From assembly GCF_965138225.1 (NCBI RefSeq), contig NZ_CBCSAX010000002.1: 64,000 nt of DNA. One strand, given 5' to 3'. The notes below the pieces were generated by a model, which was given only the letters and a program-made list of their open reading frames with translations, made no database searches and was not told where the DNA came from. Position numbers and translations under genes: made by a program. Origin of the DNA: Helicobacter_D ganmani (GTDB lineage Bacteria > Campylobacterota > Campylobacteria > Campylobacterales > Helicobacteraceae). The stretch's first letter is position 1; every line of letters begins with the position of its first letter. Positions 34,533 to 43,498 of this stretch are shown piece by piece.

Positions 34533-35564
34533 TTATAATTCTGGTTTAGGTGTTTTATCTGTAGCAATAGGTAGCTGTGGATAAATAACTTGTGGTTTTT
34601 CACCGCTTAGGCTTTGCAAGAAAGTTGCAATTTGTTTAGCTTCTTTGTTGCTGATATTGATTCCAAGTTGAATGCTCCCCATTTCTTTGATTGCGTCAGT
34701 TAAGCTCCAAATTGCTCCATTATGGAAGTAAGGCGCAGTTTCAGCAATATTTCTTAAAGTAGGTGTTTTAACCATACCATTTGCATCCCCTTTGAAATCT
34801 CCTAAATCCGCAAATTTATATTTTCCTGCGACCTCAAAAGATTGCATACTTCCACCAAGATTTACGCCTGTATGACATGCAGCACAACCTTTGTCTAAGA
34901 AAACTTGCAAACCTTCTTTTTCTGCTTTACTAAGTGCTTTGTCATCACCATTTAAAAACGCATCGTAGCGAGAAGGAGTGATTAATGTGCGCTCAAAAGT
35001 TGCAATTGCATCTGCGATATTATCGAAAGTTACTCCACTTCTGCCATAGATTTTTTTAAATTCTGATTGATATTCTGGTAGAGAAGAGATTTTTTGAACA
35101 GCAAGTTTCGCAGGTGTTGCCATTTCTGGTTCTGCTTCAATAGGTCCTTTGGCTTGGTCAGCTAAATCTCCTGCGCGTCCGTCCCAAAATTGTGCAGAGT
35201 TTAGCACAGAATTATAAACTGTAGGTGAGTTGAGATGGTGTGGATTGGCTACCCATTTGTGTCCAACTGCTGCAGAAATTCCGTCTGCGCCACCTAAGCC
35301 CAAGTTATGACAGGTATTACAAGAAATCAAACCACTTTTAGAAAGACGAGGTTCGAAATAAAGTTTTTTACCTAATTCTGCTTTTTCTTGAGAGAATGCA
35401 CTAAACTTTACCCCATACTCTTTAAGCATAGCTTCTATGCCCGCTTGGTCTTTTGGTAGTGGCACTAATCCACTATCTTTTGCTTGACTAAGAAGGTCAG
35501 CTGCACTAAGTGTGAGAGTGGAAGCAACTAAGATTGATGACAATGAGACAATAAAATGTTTCAT
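34533..35564 (-). CDS. Periplasmic dihaem cytochrome c peroxidase
   Basis: 343 residues with a signal peptide (cleavage near LSAAD). Two haem-binding motifs, SCNTCH (C82, C85, H86) and GCAACH (C227, C230, H231), define the bacterial dihaem CCP family. It reduces hydrogen peroxide to water with electrons from cytochrome c. The equivalent in H. pylori is HP1461. Helicobacter live at low oxygen, where this enzyme protects the periplasm. A TTGAT-N6-ATCAA inverted repeat lies 31 bases upstream and may bind a Crp/Fnr-type regulator. Confidence 0.92.
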   Translation of the reverse strand: MKHFIVSLSSILVASTLTLSAADLLSQAKDSGLVPLPKDQAGIEAMLKEYGVKFSAFSQEKAELGKKLYFEPRLSKSGLISCNTCHNLGLGGADGISAAVGHKWVANPHHLNSPTVYNSVLNSAQFWDGRAGDLADQAKGPIEAEPEMATPAKLAVQKISSLPEYQSEFKKIYGRSGVTFDNIADAIATFERTLITPSRYDAFLNGDDKALSKAEKEGLQVFLDKGCAACHTGVNLGGSMQSFEVAGKYKFADLGDFKGDANGMVKTPTLRNIAETAPYFHNGAIWSLTDAIKEMGSIQLGINISNKEAKQIATFLQSLSGEKPQVIYPQLPIATDKTPKPEL

Positions 35565-35740
35565 TTAAACTCCTTTTTGAAAGTATTGCATTGATTGATA
35601 AGACAATCAAAAAATTTTATCTTATATAGACTTTTGAAAATATTAATTAAAGAATAAAAATTTTCTTTTGTAATTTATGTATTTTAGGATAAGAAAGCGG
35701 AATATTCATAAATTTAAAAAGTTGGCTTTAAGAATAAGAA

Positions 35741-35774
35741 ATTTGGAATCTAGGAAAGTTCCTAAATTCCAAAT
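35741..35774 (-). terminator. acnB terminator hairpin
   Basis: ATTTGGAAT and ATTCCAAAT arms enclose a second matched segment TAGGAA/TTCCTA, giving a long, nearly perfect stem starting five bases after the acnB stop. The minus strand then reads TTTCTTATTCTT, a T-rich tail. Confidence 0.65.
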
Positions 35775-35778
35775 AGAA

Positions 35779-38328
35779 TCAAACTAAAGTGTAATCTTCA
35801 ATGAGATTGAAGTTTAAATAGCGGTAGATTTGGGATTCTTTCCCTTCTATTTTTTTAGGAATCAAATCTAGATATTCTTGTTTAGTTGGAATCTTGCCTA
35901 ATAATGCACAGATAGCCGCTAATTCCGCACTTCCAAGATAGACTTGCGCACCTTTGCCCATACGATTGTCAAAATTTCTAGTAGAAGTTGAGAAAACTAC
36001 TGCTTCATCTCGGACGCGTGCTTGATTTCCCATACATAGACTACAACCAGGAATCTCAATCCTCGCTCCTGCCGCTCCAAAGAGCGAATAATACCCCTCA
36101 TCTACTAATTGTTTTGCGTCCATTTTGGTAGGTGGTGTTACCCAAAGCGTTGTGGGTACCATACCTTCGTCTTTCAATACTTCCCCTAGTGCGCGATAAT
36201 GTCCAATATTTGTCATACAGCTTCCCACGAAAACTTCATCAATTTTGTGTGGTCGTTTGGAATCTGCTAGAATCTCGCTTAGTGTAGCAACATCATCGGG
36301 GTCATTTGGGCAAGCCAAGATTGGTTCGGTAATTTCGTTTAGATTAATTTCAATCACAGCAGCATATTCGGCATTGGAATCTGCTTTGAGAAGAGTTGGA
36401 TTGTCAATCCAATCTTGCATTCTTTTTGCTCTACGTTCTAATGTTTTTGCATCTTGATAGCCTGCCTGAATCATTGCATTAATAAGAGTAATGTTGGATT
36501 TTAGATATTCAATAATAGGCTCTTTGTTGAGAGCAACGGTGCAAGCTGCCGCACTTCTTTCTGCGCTTGCATCACTTAATTCAAAAGCTTGTTCTACTTT
36601 TAAATCTGGCAAACCCTCAATTTCCAAGATTTTTCCGCTAAAAATATTCTTTTTGCCCTTTTTTTCCACCGTGAGCAAGCCTTTTTTGATTGCATAATAA
36701 GGAATCGCATTGACTAAATCACGTAAAGTAATGCCGGGTTGGAGTTTGCCACTGAAGCGCACGAGTACGGATTCAGGCATATCTAATGGCATAGAACCTG
36801 TAACAGCGGCAAAAGCAACTAATCCACTTCCAGCAGGAAAACTAATGCCAATAGGGAATCTCGTGTGAGAATCTCCTCCTGTTCCTACAGTGTCTGGTAG
36901 CACCATACGATTCAACCACGAGTGAATTACTCCATCCCCGGGACGCAATGCAACACCTCCGCGACTACTCATAAATTGTGGCAAACTAGCGTGAAGTTTG
37001 ACATCTGCAGGTTTTGGGTATGCTGCGGTATGGCAGAAGCTTTGTAATACAAAATCTGCACTAAATCCTAATGATGCAAGTTCTTTCACTTCATCTCTTG
37101 TCATTGCTCCTGTGGTATCTTGACTACCAACGGTTGTAACAAGTGGCTCACAATAAGTTCCGGGTAAAATTCCTTCTACTCCGCAAGCGCGTCCTACCAT
37201 TTTTTGTGCCAATGTAAAGCCTTTTGCGTTAGACTTTGGAGTTTGTGGTTTAGCAAAAATTTCTTCTTTTGGCATTCCTAGTGCTTCTCTTGCTTTTGCA
37301 GTAAGTCCTCTTCCAATAATGAGATTGATTCTGCCACCCGCGCGAATCTCATCGGCTAAAGTAGTGGGCTTGAAATCAAATTTAGATACAACAGCACCAT
37401 TTTTGTGGATTTCACCTTTGAAAGGATAAATTTCAATTACATCTCCCTCGTTTAGCTCTGTTACAGGTGCGATGATTGGCAAACAACCACTATCTTCACA
37501 AGTATTAAAGAAAATTGGAGCAATCACTCCACCAATGACTAACCCCCCAGCTTTTTTATTAGGAATATAGGGGATTTCGCGCCCCATATGCCACACAAGT
37601 GAATTGCAAGCAGATTTTCTTGAGCTACCTGTGCCGACAACATCTCCAACATAGACAAGCGGATGTCCTTTTTTCTTGAGTTCTGCGATTCTACCAAAAG
37701 CATTTTGTGTGCGACTTTTTAGCATTGCTTGTGCGTGCAATGGAATATCACTACGCGTAAAGGCATCTCCTGCTGGGCTTAAGTCGTCCGTGTTTGTCTC
37801 GCCATCTATTTTGAAAACAGTTGCAGTGATTTTTTCTTCTAATGCGGGTTTATTTAAAAACCACTCTGCATTTGCCCAAGATTGCAAAACTTCCTTTGCA
37901 AAAGTGTTACTTTTTGAAATCTCTACGATTTCATTAAAAGCATCATACACAAGCAAAGTATGCTTAAGTGCCTCTGCTGCTGTTTTTGCGGAATCTTTGT
38001 CGCTAGATTTTAGGGCTTTGATAAGCGGTTGAATATTGTATCCTCCAAGCATTGTGCCAAGTAGTTGAATCGCAGATGTTTTAGAGATTCCCTCTACATT
38101 GATTTTGCCCTCTACAATAGAATCTAAAAATTCTGCTTTGACTTTTGCTGCCTCATCTACTCCGGGATTAACGCGATGGGAGAGCAACTCTATTAATTCT
38201 TTTGTATGCTCACCTTTTTTGAGCAATTCAATAATTTCTAAAGTTTGTTCTTTGCTCAATGGAAGTGGTGGAATATTTTGTTTCGCACGCTCATTGACTA
38301 ATTTATTATATTCTTCAAAAAAACTCAT
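35779..38328 (-). CDS. acnB: Aconitate hydratase B
   Basis: 849 residues, the normal AcnB length. It converts citrate to isocitrate in the TCA cycle and also handles 2-methylisocitrate. The N-terminal HEAT-like helical domain is followed by the swivel domain, unlike AcnA. Cluster cysteines lie in EVFVGSCMTNIGHYRA and IEIPGCSLCMGNQARV. TVGTGGDSHTRFPIG and GDVVGTGSSRKSACNS are also intact. Apo-AcnB can bind mRNA in other bacteria. Monocistronic, with its own terminator. Confidence 0.96.
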   Translation of the reverse strand: MSFFEEYNKLVNERAKQNIPPLPLSKEQTLEIIELLKKGEHTKELIELLSHRVNPGVDEAAKVKAEFLDSIVEGKINVEGISKTSAIQLLGTMLGGYNIQPLIKALKSSDKDSAKTAAEALKHTLLVYDAFNEIVEISKSNTFAKEVLQSWANAEWFLNKPALEEKITATVFKIDGETNTDDLSPAGDAFTRSDIPLHAQAMLKSRTQNAFGRIAELKKKGHPLVYVGDVVGTGSSRKSACNSLVWHMGREIPYIPNKKAGGLVIGGVIAPIFFNTCEDSGCLPIIAPVTELNEGDVIEIYPFKGEIHKNGAVVSKFDFKPTTLADEIRAGGRINLIIGRGLTAKAREALGMPKEEIFAKPQTPKSNAKGFTLAQKMVGRACGVEGILPGTYCEPLVTTVGSQDTTGAMTRDEVKELASLGFSADFVLQSFCHTAAYPKPADVKLHASLPQFMSSRGGVALRPGDGVIHSWLNRMVLPDTVGTGGDSHTRFPIGISFPAGSGLVAFAAVTGSMPLDMPESVLVRFSGKLQPGITLRDLVNAIPYYAIKKGLLTVEKKGKKNIFSGKILEIEGLPDLKVEQAFELSDASAERSAAACTVALNKEPIIEYLKSNITLINAMIQAGYQDAKTLERRAKRMQDWIDNPTLLKADSNAEYAAVIEINLNEITEPILACPNDPDDVATLSEILADSKRPHKIDEVFVGSCMTNIGHYRALGEVLKDEGMVPTTLWVTPPTKMDAKQLVDEGYYSLFGAAGARIEIPGCSLCMGNQARVRDEAVVFSTSTRNFDNRMGKGAQVYLGSAELAAICALLGKIPTKQEYLDLIPKKIEGKESQIYRYLNFNLIEDYTLV

Positions 38329-38583
38329 TTGTTCCCCTTGTTAGTAATGTCAAATCTAATAATACAAAATTTTCCATTCAATTATGCACATTTAGATAAA
38401 TTTTTTTTAATCTTTTTTAGTGAATTGTGTAAAATCGTTAATTATTTTAATTTTATTTTAATTTTTAATATAATATAAAATATATGAAATAATAAAATAT
38501 GATAAGTAAGCCTTAAAGGAGATTCAGTTAATGCTGTATTACAGAATTATTATTTTAATAAATTTACTTTTTAAGGATAGAAA

Positions 38584-39504
38584 ATGAAAGTGATTCATTC
38601 CATTGCAGAAGTGATTGGTAAAACTCCCCTTTTGAAAATGCGCACATTATCCAATGAGGCAGGGGCAAATATTTATGCTAAATGCGAATTTTTAAATCCT
38701 AGTGGTTCGGTCAAAGATAGAATCGCACTTGGTATGATTGAAGAAGCGTTAAAGAGTGGCACGATTCATCAAAATACTACAATCATTGAGCCAACAAGCG
38801 GGAACACGGGAATTGGACTTGCGTCTATTTGTGCAGCAAAAGGTATTAAGTTAATCCTTACAATGCCAGAATCTATGAGTATTGAACGTAGAAGATTAAT
38901 GGCAGCATTGGGCGCAAAACTTGTTTTAACCCCAAAAGAGCAAGGAATGAAAGGAGCAGTTAATCGTGCAGCAGAATTACATAAAGAAATTGAAAATTCA
39001 TTTATTTTGCAACAATTTGAAAATTTTGCTAATCCTAAAAGCCATCGTGAAACCACTGCATCAGAGATTTTAAACGCGCTAGAAAAAGTAGATGTACTTG
39101 TTTCTGCTGTGGGCACAGGGGGGACATTAAGCGGTGTAGGTGAGGTGTTAAAGAAAAAAAATCCAAATGCTAAAATTATCGCCGTAGAACCCATTAACTC
39201 TCCTGTGCTTAGTGGTGGGCAGCCCGGAGCACATAAGATTCAAGGAATTGGAGCGGGATTTGTTCCAAAAATTTTGCAAACAGATTTGATTGATGAAATT
39301 TTGAAAGTAGATGTGGAGTGGGCGATTGCAGAATCTCGTAAAGCGGCGTTGCAAGAAGGAATCTTGATTGGAATCTCAAGTGGTGCAAATTTATGGGCGG
39401 CAAGGGAAATAGCCAAAAAATATCCAAATGCCAATATTGTAACATTCCTTTGCGATACTGGTGAGAGATATTTAAGCACAGATTTATACGAAGTAGGGGA
39501 GTAA
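38584..39504 (+). CDS. cysK: Cysteine synthase A (O-acetylserine sulfhydrylase)
   Basis: 306 residues. It makes cysteine from O-acetylserine and sulfide with PLP. The PLP lysine is in NPSGSVKDRIAL, the substrate loop is PTSGNTGIGLAS, and the phosphate-binding loop is VGTGGTLSGVGEVL. CysE, which supplies O-acetylserine, is encoded at 60217-60915. The C-terminus ends LSTDLYEVGE and lacks the usual final isoleucine that docks CysE in enteric bacteria. The 255-base AT-rich gap upstream holds its promoter. Confidence 0.94.
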   Translation: MKVIHSIAEVIGKTPLLKMRTLSNEAGANIYAKCEFLNPSGSVKDRIALGMIEEALKSGTIHQNTTIIEPTSGNTGIGLASICAAKGIKLILTMPESMSIERRRLMAALGAKLVLTPKEQGMKGAVNRAAELHKEIENSFILQQFENFANPKSHRETTASEILNALEKVDVLVSAVGTGGTLSGVGEVLKKKNPNAKIIAVEPINSPVLSGGQPGAHKIQGIGAGFVPKILQTDLIDEILKVDVEWAIAESRKAALQEGILIGISSGANLWAAREIAKKYPNANIVTFLCDTGERYLSTDLYEVGE

Positions 39505-39687
39505 TCTCTTGAAGACTTCAAAAAGTATCCTTGTAAGTTAAACCAAATTTGCTTTAAAATTTTTGCTGTTTGTAATGAATATTAGTAACATTGTTAATTG
39601 AAATTTTTAACTTTTTTAATTATTTATTGACAAGAAAAAGCAAATTTGTTAGTCTTTAAAGACACTAACTAAAATTAGGAGGATATT

Positions 39688-40284
39688 ATGAAAGAAGTTC
39701 AAGAGGTAAAGGTTTTAGTGGCAGATCCTTCTGCATTAGGTCTGTTTGGTTTAGCAGTGATTACATTGGTTGCTTCTTCTAGCAAGCTTGGAATTACCTT
39801 AGGAGTTTCTTTGGTGATTCCTTGGGCAATTTTTCTTGGTGCGACAGCACAACTCATTGCGTGTTTCAATGATTTCAAACATAATAATACCTTTGGAGCA
39901 ACTGCTTTTGGGGCGTATGCGCTTTTTTGGTATGCAATGGGAATGACTTGGTTAATACAAAATGGAGTTTTTGGTGAGAAGTTAGTAAGTAGTGCTGATG
40001 CAAAACAATTGGGATTTGCTTTTGTGGCTTATTTGATTTTTACATTATTTATGACGATTGGCGCGCTAAAAACACATAAAGTTTTATTTCTCATTTTTGT
40101 TTTGATAGATTTTTTGTTTATTGGTTTATCTTTGGATTCCTTTAATATTCTATCTGGGTTTGCACATAGCTTGGCAGCTTATTCTGAATTTGGTATTGCT
40201 TTATTATCGTTTTATGGCTGTGGGGCTTCTGTATTGAATATTCATTTTGGCAAAGTTGTTTTGCCTGTGGGAAAATTCCAATAA
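39688..40284 (+). CDS. satP: Acetate/succinate transporter of the SatP (YaaH/AceTr) family
   Basis: 198 residues with six predicted membrane helices. The family motif near the start is DPSALGLFGLAVITLVASS (NPA-type motif). Such proteins form hexameric acetate channels in the inner membrane. GGAGG precedes the ATG. Just upstream an inverted repeat, GTTAGTCTTTAAAGACACTAAC (39649-39670), with two unmatched bases could be an operator. Monocistronic, followed by a hairpin. Confidence 0.85.
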   Translation: MKEVQEVKVLVADPSALGLFGLAVITLVASSSKLGITLGVSLVIPWAIFLGATAQLIACFNDFKHNNTFGATAFGAYALFWYAMGMTWLIQNGVFGEKLVSSADAKQLGFAFVAYLIFTLFMTIGALKTHKVLFLIFVLIDFLFIGLSLDSFNILSGFAHSLAAYSEFGIALLSFYGCGASVLNIHFGKVVLPVGKFQ

Positions 40285-40304
40285 TCCCAAAAATACACCA
40301 TAAA

Positions 40305-40336
40305 GAATCCTTGAGTAAATTTTTACTTAAGGATTC
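40305..40336 (+). terminator. Hairpin after the acetate transporter gene
   Basis: GAATCCTTGAGTAAA (40305-40319) pairs with TTTACTTAAGGATTC (40322-40336) with one mismatch and a two-base loop. It lies 20 bases after the stop. The T-run is poor, so it could also be a processing site. Confidence 0.55.
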
Positions 40337-40361
40337 AAGCTTCTTTGAAATAAAAATCTTT

Positions 40362-40376
40362 TGGAATACTTTTTGC
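40362..40376 (+). promoter_or_regulatory. Sigma-54 promoter of the second EF-hand gene
   Basis: TGGAATACTTTTTGC has GG (40363-40364) and GC (40375-40376) with ten bases between, in the longer context TTTTGGAATACTTTTTGCTT. It is nearly identical to the flgL promoter at 25557 and lies about 70 bases upstream of the start. Confidence 0.78.
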
Positions 40377-40446
40377 TTGGTTAAGTTTTAAAAATAAGGA
40401 ATTAAAGTTTCGTCAAGGATAGACTTTCTTAAAAAAGAGGTATAAA

Positions 40447-41805
40447 ATGTCTTATTCATATTCAAAACAATTTGGTGTGCAGTCTTATGTAGCAGGTGTG
40501 AATTATTCAGATTGGATGAAAGAAGCTCTCAATCCAGAAAATAAATCTGGCGAAAATAAGCGGTTGAGTATTACTTCAAGTCAAGAAGATTATTTTAAGA
40601 AGCAAAGATTAATTCAGGAAGCAATCGCGCAACTGCAAAGCAATGGAAGTGTTGATGCGAAGATTGCCAAAGAAATTGATGTAGAATCTCTAAAAAAGAG
40701 TTTAAAAGACGCAGAAAATGGAGAATCTAATGCACTTAGTATTGGCGAGGGGTCGGAATCTAGCGAAGCAAGGAAACAAAGCCAACTTAGTGCTAAAGCT
40801 CAAAATACAGCACTTCAGTCAGCTATTAATGTGCTAGATAAAAATCAAATCCCGACTTCAAATCCTTTACAAGAATCCCCAAGCCCCACAGATAAAGAGG
40901 CAAAAGAAGCACAAAAAGCAAAAGATATTATCAAGCAGAATATAGAAAATGATTCTCTAACCAATAGAATGGCAGATAGAGTCGGTGGAGGATTGTTTGA
41001 TAAGCCTGTTTTTAGCACTTCCTCTACTGCACCAAACGATATAAATGAGCAAGATAAAACCGCTTACAATCCTCTAGTAATTCAAGCGGATTCCACAACA
41101 GAAAGTGTGCAAGGGATTCTAGCGGTGGAATTTACTGATGATGTGAGTGGTGCAAATGTGCGCGTGCCATTAACGCAAGAAAATGCAGATAAGCTCAAAG
41201 AGCAATTTGGAAGCTTAGAAGCAGCAAGTGATTATGTTAAGGGATTCTATTATGATGCTGCGTATAAAATGGGCTATTTGAGTAGTGATGGTGATGGAGA
41301 TGGGAAAATTAGCTTAGAAGAGGGTGTGAATCTCAAAACTCTTGTTAGTTTAATGAGTGGAGAATATTCCTCTGTATCCGAGCAATTTGGCGGCAATGTG
41401 GAAATGCAAAAGAAATTTTTAGAGCAAGTAGGGTTTATTGATAATCTTGCAGATTTCATTAACCACTCTATCTCTCAAGATAGTAATTTTGATGGAAGTT
41501 TGAGTTTAAATGAGATTTTAAATAGCACCAATGAAGCAGTTTTCCTAAAAACCGCACAAAGTGCTAATACTAGCAGTGTAGAAGTGCTACTGATTCAGAG
41601 CTTTAAAATGGAATTTAATAGGGAATCTTTGAATGATACTCTGCTCAATCTTGGGGCAAGCGCAGAGGATTCTGCAAAAATTCTTGATAGCAGAAAGTTA
41701 AAAGATATGCTAGACGAGAATTTCTTGGAATCACTAGATGAGGAGTCGCGTGAAAATTGGCTCAAAAGCGAAGTTTTGTTGAAAAATATGCTAGAGAGTG
41801 TCTAA
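40447..41805 (+). CDS. EF-hand protein in the sigma-54 flagellar regulon
   Basis: 452 residues without signal peptide or membrane segment. The first 210 residues are polar, rich in Ser, Glu, Lys and Ala, and probably disordered or coiled. Two good calcium loops follow: DGDGDGKISLEE (281-292) and DSNFDGSLSLNE (345-356). The C-terminal 90 residues are helical. The upstream RpoN promoter and strong intrinsic terminator make it a single-gene unit of the middle flagellar class. Likely a hook-related or flagellar-exported protein; I do not recognise a named family and the export idea is inference. Confidence 0.75.
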   Translation: MSYSYSKQFGVQSYVAGVNYSDWMKEALNPENKSGENKRLSITSSQEDYFKKQRLIQEAIAQLQSNGSVDAKIAKEIDVESLKKSLKDAENGESNALSIGEGSESSEARKQSQLSAKAQNTALQSAINVLDKNQIPTSNPLQESPSPTDKEAKEAQKAKDIIKQNIENDSLTNRMADRVGGGLFDKPVFSTSSTAPNDINEQDKTAYNPLVIQADSTTESVQGILAVEFTDDVSGANVRVPLTQENADKLKEQFGSLEAASDYVKGFYYDAAYKMGYLSSDGDGDGKISLEEGVNLKTLVSLMSGEYSSVSEQFGGNVEMQKKFLEQVGFIDNLADFINHSISQDSNFDGSLSLNEILNSTNEAVFLKTAQSANTSSVEVLLIQSFKMEFNRESLNDTLLNLGASAEDSAKILDSRKLKDMLDENFLESLDEESRENWLKSEVLLKNMLESV

Positions 41806-41898
41806 TAAGCTACAACTCTTGTGGCTTGAATCCATATTTTGTAATCTACATATAAAATCGCAAGCTTACTTTGTTATGGTATTCTCTTGCAAGGAATA

Positions 41899-41930
41899 GG
41901 GATTCTAACCTAGAATCCCACAGATTTTTT
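41899..41930 (+). terminator. Intrinsic terminator of the sigma-54 EF-hand gene
   Basis: GGGATTCTA-ACC-TAGAATCCC is a perfect 9-bp stem (41899-41919) followed by ACAGATTTTTTA, a classical hairpin plus T-run. It lies at the end of the convergent htrA gene. Confidence 0.8.
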
Positions 41931-43344
41931 ATTTCGCAACAATGCTAAAGATTCTGCCACCACGATTAATTAACATTCGTTTGGTTTGCCCTTTATAACG
42001 ATTCATAGCCTCGTGGAAGCTTTTGATGTCTTGAATGATAAAGCTTTCAATTTGTATAATAATATCCCCATTACTAAATCCTAATTCCTCTGCTCTGCTG
42101 TTTGCTTGAACATTTGTAATCAATATGCCTTGAACATTGTTTGGGATTCCATATTTGGATTTTGTTTCCGTGCTTAAGGCACTGATTTCAAGCCCAGCAA
42201 TCCCACTATTTTCTTTTACATTGCTTACTTGTGCTTCGTTGGGTGCTTTGGCGAGTGAGAGACTAAGAGTTTGTTCCTTTTTGTCTCTAAGGATTGTGAG
42301 TGTTACCTTTTCTTTTGGATTGAAAGTTCCAATGATGTTTTTTAAATCCGCTGCACCCTTGATTTCCTTGTGATTGACTTTGGTAATCAAATCCCAAACC
42401 TTTAAGCCGCTTTTGTCTGCGGGTGAATCTTTTTCAATCGCAATGACAACTGCACCCTTTTGATTTTTATAAACCTCTTGTAAGTCTCCACTGACATCTT
42501 GAATGCTCACACCCAAATATCCGCGCTCAATCACTCCATCTTCAATTAAGGCTTTGGAGATTTTTTTTACCATTTCAGAGGGAATCGCAAATCCGATTCC
42601 GTGATTTCCACCTGTGCGAGAAAGAATTGCGGTATTGATTCCAATCAAGCCCCCGCGACTATCTACAAGTGCGCCACCGCTATTACCCGGATTAATAGAG
42701 GCGTCTGTTTGGATAAAATTTTCATAATCATTGATTCCGATTCCATTTTTGTTGAGTGCAGAAATAATACCCTGCGTAATACTTTCGCCCACACCAAAAG
42801 GATTTCCAATCGCAAAGACAACATCGCCTACTTGTAAATCATTGCTAGAAGCAAATTTTAAAAATGGTAGATTTTTTGCATTGATTTTGATAATAGCCAA
42901 ATCACTTTTGGAATCTTTACCAATCACTTTGGCTTCGTATTCTTTGTTGCTTTCGGGCAAAGAAACAAGGATTTTATCTGCCCCGTCAATCACATGGTTG
43001 TTTGTTACAATATAGCCATCATTGGAGATGATTACTCCGCTCCCTAAGCTTCGTTCTACGCGGTCTTTTGGAATCATCGCACCAAAGGCATCTCCGAAAA
43101 ATTGCTTGAAAAATGGGTCATTTAGCAAGGGGTGTCCTTGAATATTGGGTGCTTTGACTTTCTTTTGTGTGGAAATATTTACCACTGCATTTTTGGCTTC
43201 CTTAATGGAATCGTAATAAGAATAGATTTTTGTTTGTGAAATATCCGGAGTTACTCTCTCGTGGATATTTGGTAATTCTGCAACTTCAAAGGCAAAAACA
43301 TTGCCTGCAAGTAATGTGCTTAAAAGTAAAGTTTTAGCATTCAT
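41929..43344 (-). CDS. htrA: Periplasmic serine protease HtrA/DegQ family
   Basis: 471 residues. Signal peptide (about 1-18), trypsin-like domain with H117 (TNNHVID), D148 (KSDLAII) and S222 (NPGNSGGALVD), then two PDZ domains (about 265-360 and 380-468). It is a chaperone-protease that removes misfolded periplasmic proteins; in H. pylori and C. jejuni secreted HtrA also cuts E-cadherin. All catalytic residues are present. Monocistronic by spacing. Confidence 0.95.
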   Translation of the reverse strand: MNAKTLLLSTLLAGNVFAFEVAELPNIHERVTPDISQTKIYSYYDSIKEAKNAVVNISTQKKVKAPNIQGHPLLNDPFFKQFFGDAFGAMIPKDRVERSLGSGVIISNDGYIVTNNHVIDGADKILVSLPESNKEYEAKVIGKDSKSDLAIIKINAKNLPFLKFASSNDLQVGDVVFAIGNPFGVGESITQGIISALNKNGIGINDYENFIQTDASINPGNSGGALVDSRGGLIGINTAILSRTGGNHGIGFAIPSEMVKKISKALIEDGVIERGYLGVSIQDVSGDLQEVYKNQKGAVVIAIEKDSPADKSGLKVWDLITKVNHKEIKGAADLKNIIGTFNPKEKVTLTILRDKKEQTLSLSLAKAPNEAQVSNVKENSGIAGLEISALSTETKSKYGIPNNVQGILITNVQANSRAEELGFSNGDIIIQIESFIIQDIKSFHEAMNRYKGQTKRMLINRGGRIFSIVAK

Positions 43345-43498
43345 TTTGTATCTCCTTTTTTATTTGGATTCTAGTCTTTAATCTTTTTATTTTAATGAGC
43401 AAAAGTTTTATTTTTTCAATACTCATTAAAAATTTATGTTGAAATTATGGCAAAAAAATGTAAATCAATAAATAATAAAGAAAATATCTAATGAAAAA

